In this document: positions 58,941 through 64,000 of the stretch, piece by piece
Layout of the letters: each line of letters opens with the position of its first letter
How positions within the stretch are numbered: position 1 is the stretch's first letter
Source of the DNA: Orobanche coerulescens
Lineage: Eukaryota; Streptophyta; Magnoliopsida; Lamiales; Orobanchaceae
Reading direction: 5' to 3'
Assembly (NCBI GenBank): GCA_033398695.1
Contig: CM065811.1
Location: 114,251,501 to 114,315,500 of the forward strand
Length of the DNA stretch: 64,000 nt
Made by a program: the position numbers and the translations under genes
The notes under the pieces: model-generated
Told to the model about the DNA's origin: nothing
The model's database searches: none
What the model saw: the letters and a program-made list of their open reading frames with translations, nothing else

Positions 58941-59489
58941 TTTATATAGCCAGGGAGTGTTAGCGTGCGCTAATCCTTAAGGTTAGCGTGCGCTAACGGG
59001 GAAAAATTACAGGCCAAACTAGTTAGCGTCCAGTCCAGTAGCCAGACTTTTGGCCGTTAGCGTGCGCTACTCGAAACGTAGCGTGCGCTAATAACCTCTC
59101 GGTAGCGCGCGCTATCGACCAATAGCGTGCGCTACCTGGACATCAGCCGAGTCCAGTGGCAACTGCCCAGAACCCACCTGATACGTTAGCGTGCGCTACC
59201 ATACAAGCGTAGCGTGCGCTAACTGGCACCTGACCGGGTTCAGTAGTAAACTGTCCAGTACTGGACACTCACGCTAGCGCACGCTACCGGGCATCATCAG
59301 CGTGCGCTAGCCTCTCGACATTAGCGTGCGCTAGCATATGTAGCGTACGCTAATACGCTGGTCCAGAAGGCTGGAAAAACAACACTGCCACTCCCAGGGC
59401 TACTCGCTAGCGCGCGCTACGGAACAAACGTAGCGTGCGCTACTAAGGGAACCCTAGCGTGCGCTATGCAGAAAGAGTAGCGTGCGCTA
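58941..59489 (-). promoter_or_regulatory. H LTR promoter: densest TAGCGTGCGCTA cluster, with TATA box
   Basis: About 16 copies of TAGCGTGCGCTA or one-step variants lie between 58961 and 59489, for example 58961-58972, 58983, 59060, 59077, 59102, 59122, 59187, 59209, 59274, 59322, 59341, 59407, 59430, 59456 and 59478. The first ends 12 bp from the minus-strand TATATAAA. The intervening sequence varies. Confidence 0.75.
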
Positions 59490-59762
59490 GGTACGAAATA
59501 TGAACGGTCCAAAAACACCGGAATGTGAACGAAACATCAAACGGAACATCTCAACAGGCATCATAACGTAGAATGGATCCACAAGAATCAAACGGCGGTT
59601 CCGAAAGACAATAATGGGAATAAAATCCATAGATTATAGGGAAGATACACTGAAAGATACTCGAGGGTCACTACTATCGGAAATACGCGAAAAAGAAAAA
59701 TACAAGGGAAAGAAAATGCGGATATTACATTCTACCCCTAAAAACAAGTTTCGTCCCGAAAC

Positions 59763-62700
59763 TTAAGAAACAAACAACTCCGGGTACCTAGCACGCATGC
59801 TATCCTCGGTCTCCCACGATGCCTCCTCGACACCGTGTCTCGACCCTTTGCACCTTGACCAAAGGGATGGTCTTATGCCTCGATCGTTTCTCCCGATGTT
59901 CCAAAATCTTCAAAGGCGCTCCTCAAAAGTAATATCCTCGCGACGTCAATCTCATCATAATCGATGATGTGACTAGGGTCGGGACGTATTTCCTCACCGG
60001 GAAACATGAAAACGCTATGAACATGACTCGGGGCAACGCCAAGCGGTATGCCAACCCACCAACTCGCTCGATAATCTCGAAGGGTCCAATAAATCTCGGA
60101 CTCAACTTCCCTTTTTCCCGAAGCGGAAAATTCCCTTCGTCGCGACACCTTCAAGAAAAGCGTGGTCCCCACCTCGAATTCTAAAGGTCGGCAGCGAACA
60201 TCGGCATATGACTTCGCCGACTCTGGGCGATCAACATCCGTTCTCGAATTAATTCTATCTTCCGTCTCGTCTCTAAAACGACATCCGGTTCGGTCCCGAC
60301 CAAATCGGACGCCTCATTCCAACAAATCGGCGATCGACATCGCCGCCCATAAAGTGCCTCATACGGTGCCATCCGAATCGACGCGTGCCAACTATTGTTG
60401 TACGTGAATTCGATCAATGGCAAATGCTCCTCCCAGTCGCTACTCCAATCGAGGGCACAAGCACGCAACATGTCCTCGAATGTCTGGATGGTGCGTTCCG
60501 ACTGTCCATCTGACTGGGGATGAAAAGAGGTACTCAAATGCAAACGGGTACCTAACGCCTTATGCACCGCCTGCCAAAAGTGCGATACGAAACGGCCATC
60601 ACGATCCGAAACAATAGACTTCGGAGTACCGTGAAGTCTCACAATCTGCGCGATAAACACACGAGCTAACTTCTCCGGGCCCCAAGTGTCCTTGATGCCC
60701 AGAAAATGTGCCGACTTGGTCAGACGATCAACAATCACCCATACCATGTTCATGCCCGACCTCGATCTTGGTAAACTCGTAACGAAATACATCGATAAGT
60801 CTTCCCATTTCCATTCCGGAACGGGAAGTGACTGCAATAACCCAGCCGATCGTTGATGATCGATTTTGACCTGCTGGCACGTCAAACATCTCGCTACAAA
60901 CTGTGCGACCTCCTCCTTCATATCATTCCACCAGAAGTTCCTCCTCAGGTCCTTGTACATCTTACTCGAACCAGGATGAACGGAATAAGGTGTGGAATGG
61001 GCCTTACGCAAAATACTCTGTCGTAACTCTGGATCGTTCGGCACACAAAGCCGACTCTGGAATCTCAAAACACCATCTTCGTGAATCACAAATCCAGGAG
61101 ACTTTCCTTTAAGGACGTTCTCTCGGATTTCAGTAATCATCGGGTCCTCTGATTGTTTCAGCTTAATTTCATCGATCAAGGACGACGAAATCTCTAAAGC
61201 ACAAAGTTGCCCGACAGCTCCAGGCAACAAAACCTCAACATCTAACCCGATCAAAGCCCGCCGAAGCTCAGACTGAGGCGTAAGGACCTCAAGCGTTCAC
61301 AACGCAATCGGTTTCCGACTCAAGGCGTCGGCCACGACGTTCGCCTTGCCCGGATGATAAAGAATTTCAAGGTCATAATCTTTAATCAGCTCTAACCATC
61401 TCCTCTACCTCATATTCAACTCCCGCTGAGTAAATATGTATTTCAGACTTTTATGATCGGTAAAAATCTGACATGTAGAGCCGAAAAGATAGTGACGCCA
61501 AATCTTGAGTGCAAAGACTACCGCCGCTAACTCCAAATCGTGAGTAGGGTAATTAAGTTCATACGGCCTTAACTGTCTCGACGCATAGGCAATGGTCTTG
61601 CCGTGCTGCATTAATACGCACCCAAGACCCTGACCCGAAGCATCGCTATAGACGGCGAATCCCTCGTTGCCACATGGCAACGCCAAGACCGGGGCTGAAG
61701 TCAAACGCTTCTTCAGCTCCTCGAAACTCGACTGCCTCTCATCGGTCCAGACGAACTTCTCGGATTTATGGAGCAACTGAGTAAGTGGCCGAGCTAGTTT
61801 TGAGAAACCCTCGACGAACCTACGGTAGTAGCCAAACCCAAGAAACTACGGACCTCCTTCACATTTGTGGCGATGCCCAATCCAATCTGCCTCAATTTTC
61901 TCGGGTCCACACGAACCCCTTGGTGAAATCACGTGACCCAAAAACATCACTTCCTTCACGGAACTCACATTTCGAGAACTTCGCATAGAGTTGCTCGGTC
62001 CTCAAAATGTCTAACACTATCCGCAAATGATGGGCATGCTCTTCCTCATTCCTCGAATAGATAAGAATATCGTCAATGAAGACGACGACACACTTATCCA
62101 AATATTCGATAAAGACTTTGTTCATCAACTGCATGAACACCGCCGGCGCATTAGTTAACCCGAAAGGCATAACTACGAATTCATAATGTCCGTATCTCGT
62201 CCGAAAGGCTGTTTTCGGCACGTCGGACTCTCTCACCCGAAGCTGATAGTACCCCGATTTCAAATCAATCTTCGAGAATACCGCAGCTCCCTGTAACTGA
62301 TCGAACAAATCATCAATCCTCGGCAAAGGATACTTGTTCTTGATGGTTACCTTGTTTAGTTCGCGATAGTCGATACACAAACGTAGTGAACCATCCTTCT
62401 TCCGCACAAACAGGACCGGCGCGCCCCAAGGCGAGGCGCTCGGTCGAACATACCCCGATTCAAGAAGCTCACTCAACTGCTTCTTCAACTCTGACATCTC
62501 TGAAGGTGCCATGCGATACGGCGCCTTCGAAACAGGAGCCGCGCCCGGCTCTAACTCTATAGCAAACTCGACCTCACGATCCGGTGGCAATCCCGGTAAC
62601 TCGTCAGGAAAAACATCAGGAAACTCATTAACGACTGGAATCGACGGAAGCTCGACTCCACCATTTTCCGTCTTTAAGGCATAGCACCAATAACCAGTAC

Positions 62701-64000
62701 ACCCCTTTCGCAGGAGACTCATCGCCTTCAAGGCATTAATAACGAACTTCTGGTTTCCCCTCTTTCGCCCCGCGAACGAGTGCTCGGTGCCATCCTCGGC
62801 TAACATAGTGATGATTCTCGTGCGGTAGTTCATGATTGCGCCATGCCGCTCGAGCCAATCATCCCCGAGAATTAGATCCTCACCCTCAATATCAACAACG
62901 ATAAGATTAGAGAGCCAGGCTCTCTCACAAATAAACACAGAACAGTCTCGGACCTCTCGATCGCCAACGATCCTGTCACCGCTAGGAAGTTTAACGATGA
63001 AAGACTCGCAAGGCGACAAACAGTCGAGACTCAAACGGCGCACACACCCGGCGATATGAGCAGATGTGTAGCACCGAGAATCGAAAAGCACACCGGGATG
63101 AGAATGAATATGAACGGTGCACTGCCGCCACAAGAGGCCTTGGGTCATCGGCCCTCCTCATCTCGTAGATACGCGGTGGCAGAGCCGACACCGGAAGCTC
63201 CTCCTCTAGCGGGCTGACCCCGACCCCTACCTCGACCGGCACTCGGAGGTGGCGGCGAACAAAGAACCCCGATTCACACTTGGCTCCAAAGGTCTTTGGA
63301 AAAGAAGCCCGAGCACCAGGAAGCTTTCTTACCCGCTCACAAAGAAGGCCTTGTGGCCCGACCGACCACAAGTGTGACAAGTTAGAGGCGGACGAGGACA
63401 CTCCGGTTCGATGGCGGCTCGCCGCAGATTAAAGCATTTGGCATCCCGAACGGAGCGCCGCGGTACCCGATAGCCCCAGAGAAACGAGCCGAATTACCTC
63501 CAGGAATATTCACAGACTGAGACTTCTGCTGGCCTCCACCTCTGTGACCCGAAAAATTTCCGGCGGATTTCTGCTTCTTACTCTCCCGAACCGCCACACT
63601 GGCTGTCACCGACATGTCGTAGGCAAGAGCTCGACTCTGATAATCCTTCAGGGTAGTACATACAAATCCAGACATATAGTCCCGAATGGGCAGTTTCATT
63701 CTCCTGGAAAAATGGAAAATTTTGTCGCTCTCAGCGACAACTTGGGTCTTCACATAACCCAACTCTTTATTGAAATCAGCAATGGCTTGGGATACGGGAA
63801 TATCCCGAGGTTGGGCATCGTAGAAAGCATGCACTCGAGCCTGTCTGACCGGCCACGGACAATACTCGGTTTCCATCAACTCCTGAAACTCGGCCCACGA
63901 AGCAACATGATCTTTGGGACTAACGGCCTCCCACCAACTGTAGCATCTCCCGTGAGAAAGTATTGAGCAATAGGGACCTTACGGTCCTCGGGACAATTGG
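59763..64000 (-). pseudogene. gag-pol: gag-pol of H, partial at the window edge (broken)
   Basis: Gag (from beyond 64000; 63879-63382 open) has YCPWPVRQARVHAFYDAQP and a knuckle region near 63383-63336 (CHTCGRSGHK). The protease site is disturbed: around 63090 the frame gives LFDSRCYTS, consistent with a one-base insertion inside the active-site region. RT (within 63148-61892) is long and keeps FIDDILIYS; it is then frameshifted. RNase H is at 61776-61405. Integrase (61254-60181) keeps [12 protein letters not shown] and DGQSERTIQ, but the first catalytic Asp position (60787-60789) is Tyr (SMYFVTSLP). The integrase end is at 60172-59873 and the chromodomain tail, ending at 59763-59765, is also frameshifted. 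Confidence 0.9.

Larger units (their letters stand above)
57539..59729 (-). repeat. 3' LTR of H (2,191 bp)
   Basis: Cluster 58961-59489 and TATATAAA (plus 58941-58948, minus strand). Two identical 62-bp modules lie at 58105-58166 and 58199-58260, with a diverged third at about 58282-58325. The element side next to 59729 is a PPT (TTTTTAGGGGTAGAA on the minus strand). Confidence 0.9.
57539..64000 (-). mobile_element. Element H: chromodomain Gypsy (Tekay-like), minus strand, runs off the right edge
   Basis: The 3' LTR is 57539-59729, the internal region from 59730 to beyond the window. The LTR starts TGTAATATCCGC and ends GGGGGTGTTACA on the minus strand. It lies in the palindrome cluster of the G 5' LTR. 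PBS and 5' LTR are outside the window. Confidence 0.9.

Noticed and set aside
58961..59489. CRISPR-like array of repeats in the H LTR
   Set aside because: The units are 12-bp palindromes with very uneven spacers, no constant repeat length and no cas genes, within an LTR of a plant retrotransposon.

Overview
The window looks like plant nuclear DNA, probably a eudicot, although the species cannot be read from it. All identifiable sequence belongs to LTR retrotransposons, nested and truncated as in heterochromatin. I found no host protein gene, rRNA, tRNA gene, CRISPR array or bacterial-type operon.

Layout, with letters used as names here. X (1-1744, - strand): part of a Ty3/Gypsy LTR, invaded by A (about 90-1068), a small TRIM-like element. 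1745-1984: unidentified. T (1985-7299, +): Tat-like Gypsy derivative with only gag plus an antisense ORF. C (7300-14606, -): Ty1/Copia element with 3' LTR, extra ORF, pol and part of gag. D (14607-27524, -): element that entered the gag of C; it has a 3' LTR and another extra ORF and is cut off at 27524. B (16258-25474, +): complete LARD-like element inside D, with a perfect 5-bp target duplication. E (27525-40532, +): chromodomain Gypsy (Tekay-like) arranged LTR, internal region, LTR, second partial internal region; E1 contains solo LTR S (30978-32910). F (40533-48693, -) sits in E2, G (48694-57538, -) sits in the 5' LTR of F, and H (57539 to window end, -) sits in the 5' LTR of G.

All coding regions are retroelement gag, protease, reverse transcriptase, RNase H, integrase or extra ORFs, and almost all are broken by stops, frameshifts or catalytic substitutions. 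No element in the window appears able to move by itself. Copia C keeps the longest intact pol frame.

The main unexplained signal is regulatory. In eight element types of different lineages, the LTR carries a cluster of short palindromes with two CpGs (TWRCGYRCGYWA in C, B, E, G and H, with decayed copies in X; GCGATCGC in T; GCCGCGGC in D and F). The clusters end just upstream of the TATA box, 11-17 bp in B, E, F, G and H. Copia C has a second cluster, with the same spacing to a TATA-like box, upstream of its extra ORF. This suggests a shared promoter design and possibly an element-encoded regulator.
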